DNA of 64,000 nt, from the NCBI GenBank assembly GCA_036365145.1, contig JAEOAD010000024.1:14088501-14152500 (forward strand). The letters are read 5' to 3'. Positions 39,521-49,730 of the stretch are shown here, one piece after another. The notes below the pieces were generated by a model, which saw only the letters and a list, made by a program, of their open reading frames with translations, was not told the origin of the DNA and made no database searches. Within the stretch, counting starts at the first letter, position 1. Each line of letters opens with the position of its first letter. The translations under genes were made by a program, and so were the position numbers. Origin of the DNA: Orientallactaga sibirica (lineage: Eukaryota > Chordata > Mammalia > Rodentia > Dipodidae).

Positions 39521-39570
39521 AATTGTCTTTGCAATATCAAAATGAGTTAGAATTAAAAAAAAAAAAACCT

Positions 39571-39645
39571 GGCACACCCGTTCTCTCTGTTTCTGTTCTC
39601 TCTCTTTCTGTTTGCAAATAAATATAATAAAATATATTTTTTAAA
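39571..39645 (+). mobile_element. DIP SINE 3'-end scrap
   Basis: CCTGGCACACCCGTTCTCTCTG followed by a CT-rich stretch and an AAATAAATAT tail; only the last third is present. Confidence 0.75.
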
Positions 39646-39656
39646 AAACCTTAAAA

Positions 39657-39810
39657 ATTAGCTGGGCATGGTGGCACACGCCTTTAATCCCAGCACGTGG
39701 GAGGCAGAGGTAGGAGGATTGCCATGAGTTCAAGGCCACCCTGAGACTATGTAGTGAGTTCCATGTCATTCTGGGCTACAGCGAAACCCTACCTGGAAAA
39801 ACCAAAATTG
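39657..39810 (+). mobile_element. B1 SINE with TSD
   Basis: ATTAGCTGGGCATGGTGGCACACGCC; TSD AAACCTTAAAA at 39646-39656 and 39811-39821. Confidence 0.95.
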
Positions 39811-39870
39811 AAACCTTAAAAGTATACATTTTTTCCTCAAAGGCTCAGAGAACACTTACACATATTTTTT

Positions 39871-39908
39871 TTTAAAAAATGTTTATTTACTTTCAAGCAG
39901 AGGAAGAT

Positions 39909-39942
<34 letters not shown>

Positions 39943-40097
39943 CAGAGAGAGAGAATAGACATGCCAGCTGCTGCAAACAAACTCCAGATACCTGTACTAT
40001 TTTGTGTATCTGGCTTTACGTGGGGACTGGGGAATTGAACCCTGGTTGTTAGGCTTTGCAGACAGATGGTCTTAATCACTGAGCCATCTCTCCAGCC
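39871..40097 (-). mobile_element. DIP SINE, first at a re-used target
   Basis: (GA)n of about 15 units. ACTTACACATATTTTTT before it (about 39854) and ATTTACACATTTTTT after it (about 40099) form the TSD. Confidence 0.93.
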
Positions 40098-40111
40098 CAT
40101 TTACACATTTT

Positions 40112-40276
40112 TTTTGTTTTTGTTTTTTGTTTTTTTCGAGGTAGGGTCTCACCACTTTGGCCCAGGCTGACCTGGAATTAACTTTGTAGTCTCAGGGTGG
40201 CCTTGAACTCACAGCAATCTTCCTACCTTTGCCTCCCGACTGCTGGGATTAAACATGTGTGCCACCATGCCTGGCT
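40112..40276 (-). mobile_element. B1 SINE, second at a re-used target
   Basis: TTCGAGGTAGGGTCTCACCACTTTGGCCC to GCCACCATGCCTGGC. After it, ATTTACACATATTTTT recurs at about 40299-40315, with 23 extra bases between. Confidence 0.92.
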
Positions 40277-40353
40277 TTAAAATTTTTTTGTTGTTTTCCA
40301 TTTACACATATTTTTAAAGACTTACTTCTAATCCTTGGTTAAAGATTTTGGCT

Positions 40354-40458
40354 AGGGACTGGGGAGAAAGCTTCGTGATGATGAAGGTGCTGCTGGGGAT
40401 GGACACCAGGATCTCACACATGGTAGAAACAGCTCTACCCCTGAGCTCCATCCCTGGC
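40354..40458. mobile_element. Short DIP-head-like text followed by an ID complement
   Basis: GGGACTGGGGAGAAAGCTTCGTGATGATGAAGGTGC resembles a sense DIP head (about 37 bases). It runs into the antisense ID-like GGGATGGACACCAGGATCTCACACATGG...CTGAGCTCCATCCCTGGCC. Confidence 0.5.
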
Positions 40459-40585
40459 CAATAAAGTTTTCACCAAACAGAGCACTCGGACAAAAACGTC
40501 TAATGCTTATTGAAATCCATTAAACACATATAGCAGAAGGTTGACTTTTGTATTATCTAAACCTCTTGATAAGTTTACAAAGCGG

Positions 40586-40842
40586 GGCTGAAGAGATGGC
40601 TTAGTGGTTAAGGTGCTTGCCTGCAAAGCCTAAGGACACAAGTTTGATGCCCCAGGACCCACATAAGCCAGATGTACAGGGTGGCTCATGCATCTGGAGT
40701 TCTTTTGCAGTGACTGGAGGCCCTGGCATGCCCATTCTCTTCTCTCTCTCTCTCTGCCTTTCTTTCCCTCAAATAAATAAATAAATAAGTAGAAATATTA
40801 AAAACAACAACAACAACAAAAAACAACACAAAAACCTCCAGC
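40586..40842 (+). mobile_element. DIP SINE, host of a nested B1
   Basis: GGCTGAAGAGATGGCTTAGTGG to a tail of AAAT and AAC units. Its TSD AAGTTTACAAAGCGG is at 40571-40585 and 41039-41053. The right copy lies beyond the B1 at 40843-41026, so the B1 entered the DIP tail later. Confidence 0.96.
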
Positions 40843-41026
40843 AGCCTGGTGTGGTGGTGCACACCTTTAATCCCAGCACTTGGGAGGCAGAGGTAGGAGG
40901 ATCACTGAGAGTTCAAGGCCATCCTGAGACTACATAATGAATCCCAGGTCAGCCTGGGCTAGAGAGACCCTACCTTGAAAAAAAAAAAAAAGAAGAAAAG
41001 AAAGTAAAGAAAAAAAAAACTCCTGA
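40843..41026 (+). mobile_element. B1 SINE nested in a DIP tail
   Basis: CAGCCTGGTGTGGTGGTGCACACC to GAGAGACCCTACCTTG and A runs. AAAACCTCC before it and AAAACTCCTG after it are a likely TSD. Confidence 0.93.
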
Positions 41027-41053
41027 AAAAAAAAAAAGAAGTTTACAAAGCGG

Positions 41054-41851
41054 ATTGAAATTCCTTGGCTTTTCAAATTTGGAGGGTTCTGTTACGGAAA
41101 AATCTTGTCCATGCTGTGTATGAAGAGAATATATGGATGGGCGAGCGTGGTGGTAATACCTTGCTTCTGTGTTACCATTTTTCTCAAGTATTTCAGCATT
41201 TTAAAGATGCTGTCTTTCTACATTTCATAGCATGTTTGGAAGGAGGAAGGACACTTTGTTCTCACCTACCAGTGAGGTTGAGGTAAGCAGCTGCTGAGCG
41301 TCTTGCATAAGTCACTGATTGAACTGGAGACGTGATAGCAAACAGCGTTCTTCTATTTACTGGTCCATTGTGACCCTGCGACATTTCTTGTAAACCCATT
41401 TTCTTTTCGCTGGTTAATGACTACACACTTAATTCTTGCTTATCTGCTCTGAGGGAAAAGGGAAGAACAGGGCACAGTCTCAAATGGTAGATGATACAAA
41501 AATAATTTGGATTTGGCGATGGAATATGTTTTTGTACTTGCATTGGAACCTGGGTGTGTCTGGTGTTCTAGAAATTTATAGCATTCCAATCCAACTGAAG
41601 AAAGTATGCAAGGGGACCCAGGGTGGAGATAGTCACGTTGCACCTAGTTTTACTCTGGTTTCCCAGCCCACCTCCTGCCGAGTCAGGCCAGATGATATCG
41701 GTTCACAAATCCGTGTTTTAGACCAGCTGAATTAAACCTGGCTTTTCTCTCCAAATCCATTATGAACACTCATTATATCCCTTTCCAGAGAAACTGATAT
41801 TTTACATTAGAATGCATTAATCATTACTCCTTTTTCTTTTTCCTTTTTATT
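41054..41851. other. Single-copy sequence, no feature recognised
   Basis: A 99-codon plus frame (41436-41735) is the longest. It has no known domain. Confidence 0.4.
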
Positions 41852-41930
41852 TTTGTGGTGATTGAGATTGAACCCAGGCCTTGTGTTTGCTGAGAATGTA
41901 CTCTTCCATTGAACTACACCCTCAACCCAA
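41852..41930 (-). mobile_element. ID-like SINE
   Basis: GTGATTGAGATTGAACCCAGGCCTTGTGTTTGCTG to GAACTACACCCTCAACCC. Confidence 0.7.
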
Positions 41931-41954
41931 GCAATTGTGACTTAATTTCTGGTG

Positions 41955-42170
41955 TTTTGAGACAGGGTTTTGTTATGTAGTCTGAGCTGGCTCCAAATCT
42001 AGGTAATTTTCCCATCTCAGTCTCACCGTTACTAGGGTTACAAGAATGCTGGTATCATAGAACGCTTCAGTTTCTTTGAGGTAAGCATCTCAAGGAGGAT
42101 AGAGCTGGGAACTAATGACTTTGAGCTCCTCCAACTCCCAATTCTGGGATTACACGTTGGGTCTACCACT
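41955..42170 (-). mobile_element. Two old B1-like SINEs
   Basis: 41955-42052 (TTTTGAGACAGGGTTTTGTTATGTAG to GGGTTACAAG) and 42073-42170 (GCATCTCAAGG...CTCCCAATTCTGGGATTACACG). A CA run and a CT run follow at 42177-42215. Confidence 0.55.
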
Positions 42171-42346
42171 ACAACCAACACACACACACTCTCTCTCCCT
42201 CTCTCTGCCTCCCTCTTATTTCTTTCCATTGTATGCAATTGAACCTAAAGCCTTGCACAAATTCTAGACAAGCGCTCTCTCAAGTTTGTTAATTGTTTCA
42301 TACAGCTTTGTTTGTTTTAAAAGGCAATTGTGGTGTAGTAAAGATT

Positions 42347-42569
42347 AACAAATTATTTTTTAAGATTTATTTATTTGCAAGCAGAAAGAGAGATAGAAGA
42401 GAGGCAGGCAGACAGAGAGAATGGGCATTCCAGGGCCTCTAGCCACTGCAAACAAACTCCAGACGCATGTGCCGTTATGCATCTGGCTTACGTGGGACCT
42501 GGAGAATCAAACCGTGATCCTTTGGCTTCGCAGGCAAATGCCTTAACTGCTAAGCCATTTCTCCAGCCC
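42347..42569 (-). mobile_element. DIP SINE with TSD
   Basis: TSD AGTAAAGATT (42337-42346) versus AGTAAGGATT (42570-42579). Close to consensus in the middle. Confidence 0.95.
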
Positions 42570-42579
42570 AGTAAGGATT

Positions 42580-43356
42580 TTTAAAACAAGATTTCCATGA
42601 ATATGTAATAAGAAGAATGCAAGAGAGCCATAAAAGCTGTATAGGACCAGATAATGATCTGTGTCAGAGCTGTCATAGGAAAATGAAAAGGCTGTATTTT
42701 AAATTTTGTGAGGACCGAGAATAAATTCTTTTACATTTATTTGCTTGTCCATGCAAAACTCCGAACATTGCTTAATATCTACTCCATGCCAGGAACGATT
42801 TGTGACTGAGCTGATGGTAGCAACTTGCTTGAGAACAAATATGAGAAGTTGCAAGTTAAAAGATCTTAATGAAAACTGCAGAAGAAGGTCATTGTTTCTG
42901 ACCAAGATCCTCAAAAAACAGGCTAAAAATCAAAATCAAAAACAAAATCAAAATCAAAACTCACACTAAAAGATCCACATTGAAACTGATCTGCTTATCT
43001 GACCTTCCCAGAAGTCAGGATTAGAGAGGTGATAGTAAATTTCCCAAACCCCAGTTTCAATTGCTGTGATAATGAAGTTCCCTCTGCATTAAGATAATAG
43101 GCCAAAGAGATAACCTGAGTTACCTGATGTTAACCAATTGGACATTTTTCTATTGTTCTATTTCCTTGTACCTACCTTAGAAGGAAAGACATTTGGAAAT
43201 GACCAGTCATCTTTACTTCTAATTCTTATTTCAAAGTTGTTTCATTAAAACCACTTCTTGGCAAATTACTTTATGAGATGAAATGCTAAATTATCTTTAA
43301 ATCAATGAAGATATTTAAACTAAGTTGCAATAGTGTTGTCATTTGACAAAAAGTTT
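42580..43356. other. Single-copy sequence, no feature recognised
   Basis: Only an AAATCA-type A-rich patch (42926-42960) stands out. Confidence 0.4.
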
Positions 43357-43440
43357 GCTGGAGGTAGGTGTGGTGGTATATATGCCTGTGGTCCTTAGCA
43401 CTGGGGAGTTTGAGGTCAGCCTGGAAACTCAGAACTCTTA
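43357..43440 (+). mobile_element. Truncated B1-like SINE with purine tail
   Basis: GGAGGTAGGTGTGGTGGTATATATGCCTGTGG and GAGTTTGAGGTCAGCCTGG, then straight into the purine tract. Confidence 0.65.
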
Positions 43441-43592
43441 AGGACGGGAAGGGAGGGAGGGAGGGAGGGAGTGAGGAAGGAAGTAAGGAAAGAAAGGAAG
43501 GAAGGAGGTAGGAGGGAGGGAGGGAGGGAGGGAGGAAGGAAGGGAAGGAAGGAAGGAGGGAAGGGAAGGAAGGAAGGAAGGAAGGAAGGAAG
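43441..43592. repeat. (GGGA)n/(GGAA)n purine tract
   Basis: About 150 bases of imperfect GGGA and GGAA units at the 3' end of a sense B1-like piece. It is probably an expanded tail. Confidence 0.95.
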
Positions 43593-44012
43593 GGACTTGG
43601 TGGTATTTCTGTAACATTCTTTAATTGATTCACTGATTAATTCATAAAGATGGTGAAGTGCTTAGACACCGACAACATGGTGATGGCTCCATTATTTTCC
43701 TCACAGCTGATTGTCTTAGCAACTAGGAACAATCTAAAATGACATTGTTCAAAATCGTTGTTTAGTTTTGATGATTGACCAGGTCATGCATGCCATGCAT
43801 AGAAGTCAGTGTTAGAAGACTTGTTGGAAGTCTTCCTTTTTCTTCTTCTACCCCTGACTCTTCATCCTCCATCCCACTCCTCTTCCCTTCTGTCTCCCCA
43901 CTGGAACCCCTTCTTCAACATGAACTCCACTGAACAGATTCATGCAGGGTGGTGTTCACCTCTTTGTCTTTATACAATAAACTTATATTTTCATCTGTTA
44001 TTTCTCTTCTTC
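43593..44012. other. Single-copy sequence, no feature recognised
   Basis: No repeat or gene signal recognised. Confidence 0.4.
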
Positions 44013-44100
44013 TTTTTGAGACAAGGTTTCATGTATCCTGTCTTACCCTTGAACTCAATGATGTAGCTGAGGATCATCTTGAAATCCTGATCCCCTTTCC
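44013..44100 (-). mobile_element. Old B1-like SINE
   Basis: CTTTTTGAGACAAGGTTTCATGTATCC to GATCCCCTTTCCCC; worn. Confidence 0.5.
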
Positions 44101-44261
44101 CCAGCTTATCCAAGTGGCTCTTTTGTTTCTTAATTTTAGCAATTATTTACTGATATTCAATTATTAAAGATGGGGATTTAACTTTTCTCACACTTTTTAC
44201 CATATTCACGCCTCCCTTTGTCCCTCCCTCCCTTTCTTCCATTCTTTCCTTCCATTTCTTC

Positions 44262-44338
44262 CTGCAGTATTTTGGGGTTGAACCTAGGGCCTCATGCATG
44301 CTAGGCAAGCACTCTACCATTGAACTATGGCCTCAGTC
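44262..44338 (-). mobile_element. ID-like SINE
   Basis: TTTTGGGGTTGAACCTAGGGCCTCATGCATGCTAGGCAAGCACTCTACCATTGAACTATGGCC is one of the clearest ID complements in the window. Confidence 0.8.
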
Positions 44339-44354
44339 TGTCTTTCTTTTACTT

Positions 44355-44438
44355 TTATTTTGAGACTGTGTGGGCCAGGCAGGCCTTAAATTTATAATTT
44401 TCCTTCTTCAGCCTTCCAAGTAGCTAAGATTATAAACC
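44355..44438 (-). mobile_element. Old B1-like fragment
   Basis: TTTTATTTTGAGACTGTGTGGGCC and CCTTCCAAGTAGCTAAGATTATAAACC. Confidence 0.5.
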
Positions 44439-44447
44439 TTCTTCTAC

Positions 44448-44651
44448 ATCATTTATCTACTTACTTATTTGAGAGAGAGAGAGAGAGAGGAGAGATAAAG
44501 AAAGAGAGGTAGAGAGAGACTGAGTATGGATAAGCTACCTGCTACCCAAATGAACTCCACATGCATATGCCAACCTTGTGCTTCTGGCTTTATGTGGGTG
44601 CCAGAAAGTCAAACCTGGACCTTTAACCTCTGAGCGATCTCTTCAGTCCCC
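44448..44651 (-). mobile_element. DIP SINE, diverged
   Basis: GAGAGAGAGAGAGAGAGGAGAG; the CCAGGGCCTCCAGCCACTG segment is replaced by GAGTATGGATAAGCTACC. The head complement ends GCGATCTCTTCAGTCCCC. Confidence 0.8.
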
Positions 44652-45459
44652 TCTGTGTTTTAGGCGAGTTATTGTTTCAGTCAGGTTAAAGTGCCATCTT
44701 TATATAATTATGTTATGGTATGAGCATATTACTAGTGTTTCTCCTTCCATACATAAATTCTGTTACCTTTTACAATCTGTTTTGGGTTTCTTTGTCATCG
44801 TGTTTGCAGATTCCCGGCTTTATGTTTTATTAGTCTGTTTCCTCCTTTTGATAGCAGTTCCTTCACTTGCTTCCTATAAATCAATGCATGACAGGCAAAG
44901 GCATTCACCTGCTATATAATGACATTTCCAGTAATGACAAACATACAATGGTGGTCTATGAGATTATAACGAAGTTGAATAATTCCTATCGCCTAGTGAC
45001 ACATTAGCCATCCCCACATCATAGTACAACATATTACTCACAAGTTTGTGATGTTGGTGCAAATAACCCCATGACACTGCTGCTTATGCACAGGTCATAA
45101 TAATGGATCATGATGGCAAGTGGTTACGTTACTGGTTTAAGTATTTACTACCCATGCTTTTTAATCATTATTTTAGAGCATGCTCTTTCGACTCCTAAAA
45201 GCAAGTTTACTGTAAAACGCTATGCCACGCTTTTACCGGCAGTGGCCCCACACGTATGTTTGTGAAATTTCAACTATAAATGATTGCACAATGCAAAAAC
45301 CCTAACGCATTTCTTGGGGCATAGCCCCGTCTTCACACCAAGCATGGCTGTATGTTGACGCCTGGAATTTTGAATTCTACCTCCATGTGCAGTTCGTGGT
45401 TTTCTCATGAGCACTTTTTTAGGTTAGGAATCATGTTCCTGGAAAATTTTGAATGAATT
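44652..45459. other. Single-copy sequence, no feature recognised
   Basis: A 113-codon plus frame (44578-44919) starts in the DIP and has a hydrophobic end. No family recognised. Confidence 0.4.
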
Positions 45460-45570
45460 GCAATTTTTTTTCCACTGTCTCACTACACATTGCCAGGCTG
45501 GTCTTGAACTCCCTCCACCTTTCCATTACTTTAGTAGCTGGGACATCATTGTGCACTATAATGGCCAGAC
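45460..45570 (-). mobile_element. Old B1/7SL-like SINE
   Basis: CACATTGCCAGGCTGGTCTTGAACTCCC and GTAGCTGGGACATCATTGTGC. Confidence 0.55.
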
Positions 45571-45782
45571 CTTGAATTTTTTTTCTGCTTTTAGTTTTCT
45601 CCAGTGTTTTTGCTAAGAAGTCCAGTGTCATTGCTGGTCTTTGGTTCTTCTGTGGGTGTGGGTGTGTACAGTGGGCATTCACGTTCATATGTGTGTGAGC
45701 TGCATGTGTGCAAGTCCGTGTGGGGACCAGACGTTGATGTTGGGTGTGTTTCTCAGTTGCTCTCCACATTATTGTGTTTTTT

Positions 45783-46003
45783 TTTAAAAATATTTTTTAT
45801 TTATTTATTTGAGAGAGACAGGGAGGGAGGGAGAAAGAGGCAGATAGAGAGAATGGGCACCCCGGGGCCTCTAGCTGCTGCAAATGAACTACAGACACAT
45901 GTGCCACCTTGTGAATCTGGCTTATGTGGGTCCTGGGGAATCAAACCTGGGTCCTTTAGGCTTTGCAGGCAAGCGCCTTAACCACTAAGCAATCTCTCCA
46001 GCT
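45783..46003 (-). mobile_element. DIP SINE inside the B4-like repeat
   Basis: Flanked by CTCTCCACATTATT (about 45760-45773) and CTCTGCCTTATTCTT (about 46004-46018), a diverged TSD. Full length. Confidence 0.92.
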
Positions 46004-46102
46004 CTCTGCCTTATTCTTTGAGACAGTTTGTTTCATTGAACCTGGAGCTCTTGGTTTGTCTTGACTAGCTTTGAGCCACCAGCAGGGATCTGCCTCCCAG
46101 TG

Positions 46103-46385
46103 CTGGGATCTGTCTAGTCAGGTCTGGGATCTGTCTCATCAGTGCTGGAATCTGTCTCCCAGTGCTGGGATCTGTCTCGCCAGGGCTGGGATCTGTCTCA
46201 TCAGGGCTGGGATCTGTCTCGTCAGGGCTGGGATCTGTCTCACCAGGGCTGGGATCTGTCTCCCAGTGCTGGGATCTGTCTCGCCAGGGCTGGGATCTCT
46301 CTTATCAGGGCTGGGATCTTCTTGTCAGTGTTGGCATCTGTCTCGCCAAGGCTGGGATCTCTCTCATCAGGGCTGGGGTCTGTCT
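46103..46385 (+). repeat. Minisatellite, 21-bp unit, about 13 copies
   Basis: Unit CAGGGCTGGGATCTGTCTC plus two bases (AT, GT, GC or CC variants), for example starting at 46202, 46223 and 46244, exactly 21 bp apart. A few units carry CAGTGCTGG or are 20 bp. The first units are identical to the surrounding B4-like text CTGCCTCCCAGTGCTGGGATCTG, so the array arose in place. Because 21 is 7 codons, all three plus frames are open (123, 87 and 86 codons). Confidence 0.95.
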
Positions 46386-46440
46386 CACCTGCCTCTGCTT
46401 CCTAAAGGCTCTGCCAAAATAATAGGTGTGCCTGGTACTT

Positions 46441-46665
46441 AAAAAAATTATTTATTTATTTGAGAAAGAGAGAAAGAGAGAGAGAGAGAGAGAATATGGG
46501 TGTTCCAGGGCCTCTGTCTACTGCAAACAAACTCCAGATGCATGTGCCACCCTGTGCATTTGGCTTATGTGGGTAATGGGGAATTGGCCCTGGGTAATGG
46601 GGAATTGACCCTGGGTCCTTATGTTTCACAGGCAAGTGCCTTAACCCCTAAGCCATCTCTCCAGC
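46441..46665 (-). mobile_element. DIP SINE with a 21-bp internal duplication
   Basis: Standard DIP complement, but GGGTAATGGGGAATTG(G/A)CCCT occurs twice in tandem (46571 and 46592). Confidence 0.92.
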
Positions 46666-46682
46666 CTCCCTCTGTCTTTTTT

Positions 46683-46870
46683 TAAAATATTTATTTATTA
46701 GAGACACACACAGAGAGAGAATGGCCATGCCAGGGCCTCCAGCCACTGTAAACGAACTCCAGATTCATGTGCCATCGTGTGTACCAGGCTTATGTGGGAC
46801 CTGGAGAATCAAATTGGAATGCTTAGGCTTTTCAGGCAAATGCCTTAACCCCTAAGCCATCTCTCCAGCT
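46683..46870 (-). mobile_element. DIP SINE with TSD
   Basis: CTCCCTCTGTCTTTTT before (about 46666-46681) and CTCCCTCTTTTTTTT after (about 46871-46885). A second DIP directly after the first. Confidence 0.9.
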
Positions 46871-46880
46871 CTCCCTCTTT

Positions 46881-46975
46881 TTTTTTCTTTTTGACACAGG
46901 GTCTCAGTATATAGTCCAGACTGGCCATGAACTCACAATCCTCCTCCCTCGGTCTTCCCAGCACTTGGACTACAA
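46881..46975 (-). mobile_element. Old B1-like SINE
   Basis: TTTTTGACACAGGGTCTCAGTATATAGTCC to CCCAGCACTTGGACTACAAG. Confidence 0.65.
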
Positions 46976-47255
46976 GCTGAGCTCTCTGAGGACACTAACA
47001 GTATATTTTAACAAGATTTCTTCATATTAAATTGTCTCTGTTCCCTTTCTCCCCTATCTCTTTTCTCTCAGCCACCTTCCCAAATATCTGCTGATCCTTG
47101 GCTGTCTCTTCATACTTACCAGTGGATCCCTGAAAAGTGGTTTGTAATCTCTGCTGGCTTGGAGCTGACCCTTTCATCATTGACACTTTTCTTGCATAGG
47201 TCAAGCATCTGCATGCAGTAGGAAATTATGAAAAAAATACATTTAATCTTTTCAA

Positions 47256-47440
47256 AAAATAGCAGATACCTGGGAGGTGATGGTGCATACCTGGAATGAC
47301 GTCACCCAGGAGACTGAACCAGGAGGGTCCTGAGTTAAAAGACACTTGGGTATACATTAAGAAACTCAAAAAAAAAAAAGAAAGAAAGACAGAAAGAAAA
47401 AGAAAAGGAAAAGAAAAAGGAAAAGAAAAAGAGAAAAGAG
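47256..47440 (+). mobile_element. Old B1-like SINE with GAAA/GAAAAG purine tail
   Basis: TGGGAGGTGATGGTGCATACCTGGAATG and CAGGAGACTGAACCAGGAGG are B1-like. An A run and about 80 bases of purine-only sequence follow (47369-47448). Confidence 0.6.
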
Positions 47441-47448
47441 AAAAAATC

Positions 47449-47944
47449 CAGACCAACCAACCAAACAAACAAACAAAACCAGGTCAATAATATTCCCTGG
47501 TGAGTTTAGTAGGAAAAGACACCACAGAGTTAATCCAGTCCTCTGGTTCTTATCAGTCCCTCACTTTGTGTACCCTGCTGTCCTCTCGTATCTTCAGGTT
47601 TTGGTTCTAGAACCACATGGGCACCAAAGTCTACAGATTCTCAAGTGCCTTATAGAAAAAGGTAAAGTATGTATCTATGAGCCGTACACATTTATCTCAT
47701 ATATCTGATACTGCAGATCATACTAATATAGTGCCAACACTATGTCAATAACTCTTGTAGTGCAATGGTTAGGCAATAATGCAAGAGCCAAAGAAGTCTA
47801 CGTGTTTAGTCCAGACGCAGTTTTAGCCTTCTGAGCACTTGAATCTGCAAATGCTGAACCTCACATTGGTCACCAGATCTTTTCTCTCTACTTGGTTATT
47901 GGTTTCCAAGGAAAGATGGCTCCCTCCTTCTCTCTCTCCCTCAT
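47449..47944. other. Single-copy sequence, no feature recognised
   Basis: No repeat or gene signal recognised. Confidence 0.4.
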
Positions 47945-48057
47945 CTTTCAAGGCAGAAACTTGCTATGTAGAACAGGATGGCCTCAAACTCACAGAGGTC
48001 CTCCTGTCTCAGCTTCCAGAGTGCTGGGATTACAGATGTGTGCTACCATGTCCGTCT
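47945..48057 (-). mobile_element. B1-like SINE
   Basis: CAAGGCAGAAACTTGCTATGTAGAACAGGATGGCC to GCTACCATGTCCGTC. The text GGATTACAGATGTGTGC is of the older B1 type. Confidence 0.75.
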
Positions 48058-48178
48058 GGGGAACATACTTTTGATCTCTTGTCTGAGGAGTAAGTAAATA
48101 TGGCTATCAGAAATCTGAGCGTCTCAACATTGCACTTTGTATAAGTTCATTTGATCTGTTTCTAGAATCATCTTGGTC

Positions 48179-48499
48179 ATGGTTTGAACATGACATGTCC
48201 TCCACAGGCTCGTAGGTTGAACATTCAGTCTTTCGCTGGTAGTGCTCTATTGGGAGATACTGGAAAGTGGGTGTTAAGGCCTCATTGAAAGAAATAGGTT
48301 ACTGGGACTGAAAGTTATCCCTGGCGACCTCTTGCCTCCATGATGTTCTGTCCAAGTGCATGGGACCAAGCCACCACAGCATTGAATGAACCCTGTGAAA
48401 CGATGAGCCAAAATAAACTCTTCCTCCCTTAAGTTCTTTTCTCAGGATTTTAGTCACAGCTATATTTTAGTCGTAGCTACATAAAACTAACGAATACAA
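48179..48499 (+). mobile_element. Solo MaLR-type LTR, older
   Basis: TGGTTTGAACATGACATGTCCTCC to GTAGCTACATAAAACTAACGAATACA, about 320 bp. It has GAGCCAAAATAAACTCTTCCTCCC and CTCAGGATTTTAGTCACAGC, the typical MLT/ORR1 ending. It differs strongly from the LTRs at 511 and 33150. Confidence 0.75.
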
Positions 48500-49158
48500 T
48501 CGCATTGTCTTTAATTCAATATGGTGACCTCTGGGCTCATAGATCCTCTCTATTCTTTCCAGGGAGTAAGCCACCACTGTCCTCCAGCAGGAAGGCAGGA
48601 AGAAGGGAGTTTTAATTGCTTCTTAATGGCATGTCCAGACAATCCTCTGGGGTTTTAGTCCTGTTTTCACACTCAGTTTAAGAGTTACTTGATGCTGCCA
48701 CGTCCTAAGGTTTGGGGAGTTTTATGGTATAATCTGATTAGTTTTTGGCTTCCTTCAGTGTTTGTTTTCTGAGATTGCTAAGTCATTTACTGCTAATCTT
48801 TCTCCTCTTTAGTTTCTAAAAATCTATTCACTTCTTTTGGGGTATGCCCAAACACGTTATTCTACTCGTATTTTGGCAGAGATAGTGGGGTCTTACCTAT
48901 GTCTCTAGGCTTTTACCAAAAGGACTGAGAACTATAACCAGTGGCTACCTGCATTGTGTGATTTTCCCCTAGCTATTCTGTAAGGAAAATATTACATAGA
49001 GTGCCAAAGCACTATTTGTTTATCCTGCTGGAGATGTGAGGGGAAGAAGGCAATACAGGTGAAGTTCTAAGGTAGTTAATGTACTTGTGTAGTAGGAACA
49101 ACTGACCCTGCACACTTGGTTGGTTAAGAGTAGGTTTGATTCTTTACCATTCCTCTAA

Positions 49159-49159
<1 letters not shown>
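48500..49159. other. Single-copy sequence, no feature recognised
   Basis: No repeat or gene signal recognised. Confidence 0.4.

Positions 49160-49206
<47 letters not shown>
49160..49206. repeat. (AC)n microsatellite
   Basis: About 23 perfect AC units, the longest dinucleotide of this type in the window. Confidence 0.97.
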
Positions 49207-49208
<2 letters not shown>

Positions 49209-49275
49209 GAGCAGTTTGAAAGCAAGCCATGGCTTCTGTGTGGGCACTTGTGGATAAACGAGAGCTATCTTTGTG

Positions 49276-49463
49276 GCTGGAGAGATGGCTTAGTGGTTAA
49301 GGTGCATGCCTGCAAAGCCTAAGGACCCCAGTTTGACTTTCCAGTTCCCATGTAAGTCAGAGAGGCACAAGGGGGCGCAGGCATCTGGAGTTCATTTGCA
49401 GTGGTGCGTCCATTCTCCCCCTCTCTTTTCCCCCTCTCTCTGTCTCTCAAAGAACAAAAAAAG
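49276..49463 (+). mobile_element. DIP SINE with short deletion
   Basis: GTGGCTGGAGAGATGGCTTAGTGGTTAAGG head intact. After TTTGCAGTGG the CTGGAGGCCCTG segment is missing and GTGCGTCCATTCTCC follows. Confidence 0.92.
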
Positions 49464-49587
49464 AGGTGTCTTTGACACAGAAAAAGGGGAAAAAAGAACC
49501 TTCTAAAAACAAGTCTTTATTGTCCTACATAATTCATTGCCCAAAACTATCTCTTCCTGACCAAGCTAGAAGGCAGAGGTTATATGC

Positions 49588-49730
49588 CCCCTGTTTCTTT
49601 TAAGACAGGATTTTGCCATGTGTCCCAGGCTAGCTTTGAACTATATAGCTCAGGCTGGCCATGAACTTGTGATGGTCTTCCTGTCTTAGTCTTCTAAGTT
49701 CTGGGATTACAAGCATGTGCTATAATATAC
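49588..49730 (-). mobile_element. Old B1/7SL-like SINE
   Basis: TTTAAGACAGGATTTTGCCATGTGTCCC and CTCAGGCTGGCCATGAACTTGTG to GGATTACAAGCATGTGC. Confidence 0.65.

Larger units (their letters stand above)
45640..46440 (-). mobile_element. B4-like composite repeat, holding a DIP and a minisatellite
   Basis: GT-rich end (45655-45700), GACGTTGATGTTGGGTGTGTTTCTCAGTTGCTCTCC, then a DIP. It resumes CCTTATTCTTTGAGACAGTTTGTTTC...GGAGCTCTTGGTTTGTCTTGACTAGC and CAGCAGGGATCTGCCTCCCAGTGCTGGGATC, where the minisatellite begins. CTGCCTCTGCTTCC and GGTGTGCCTGG close it. Confidence 0.75.
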
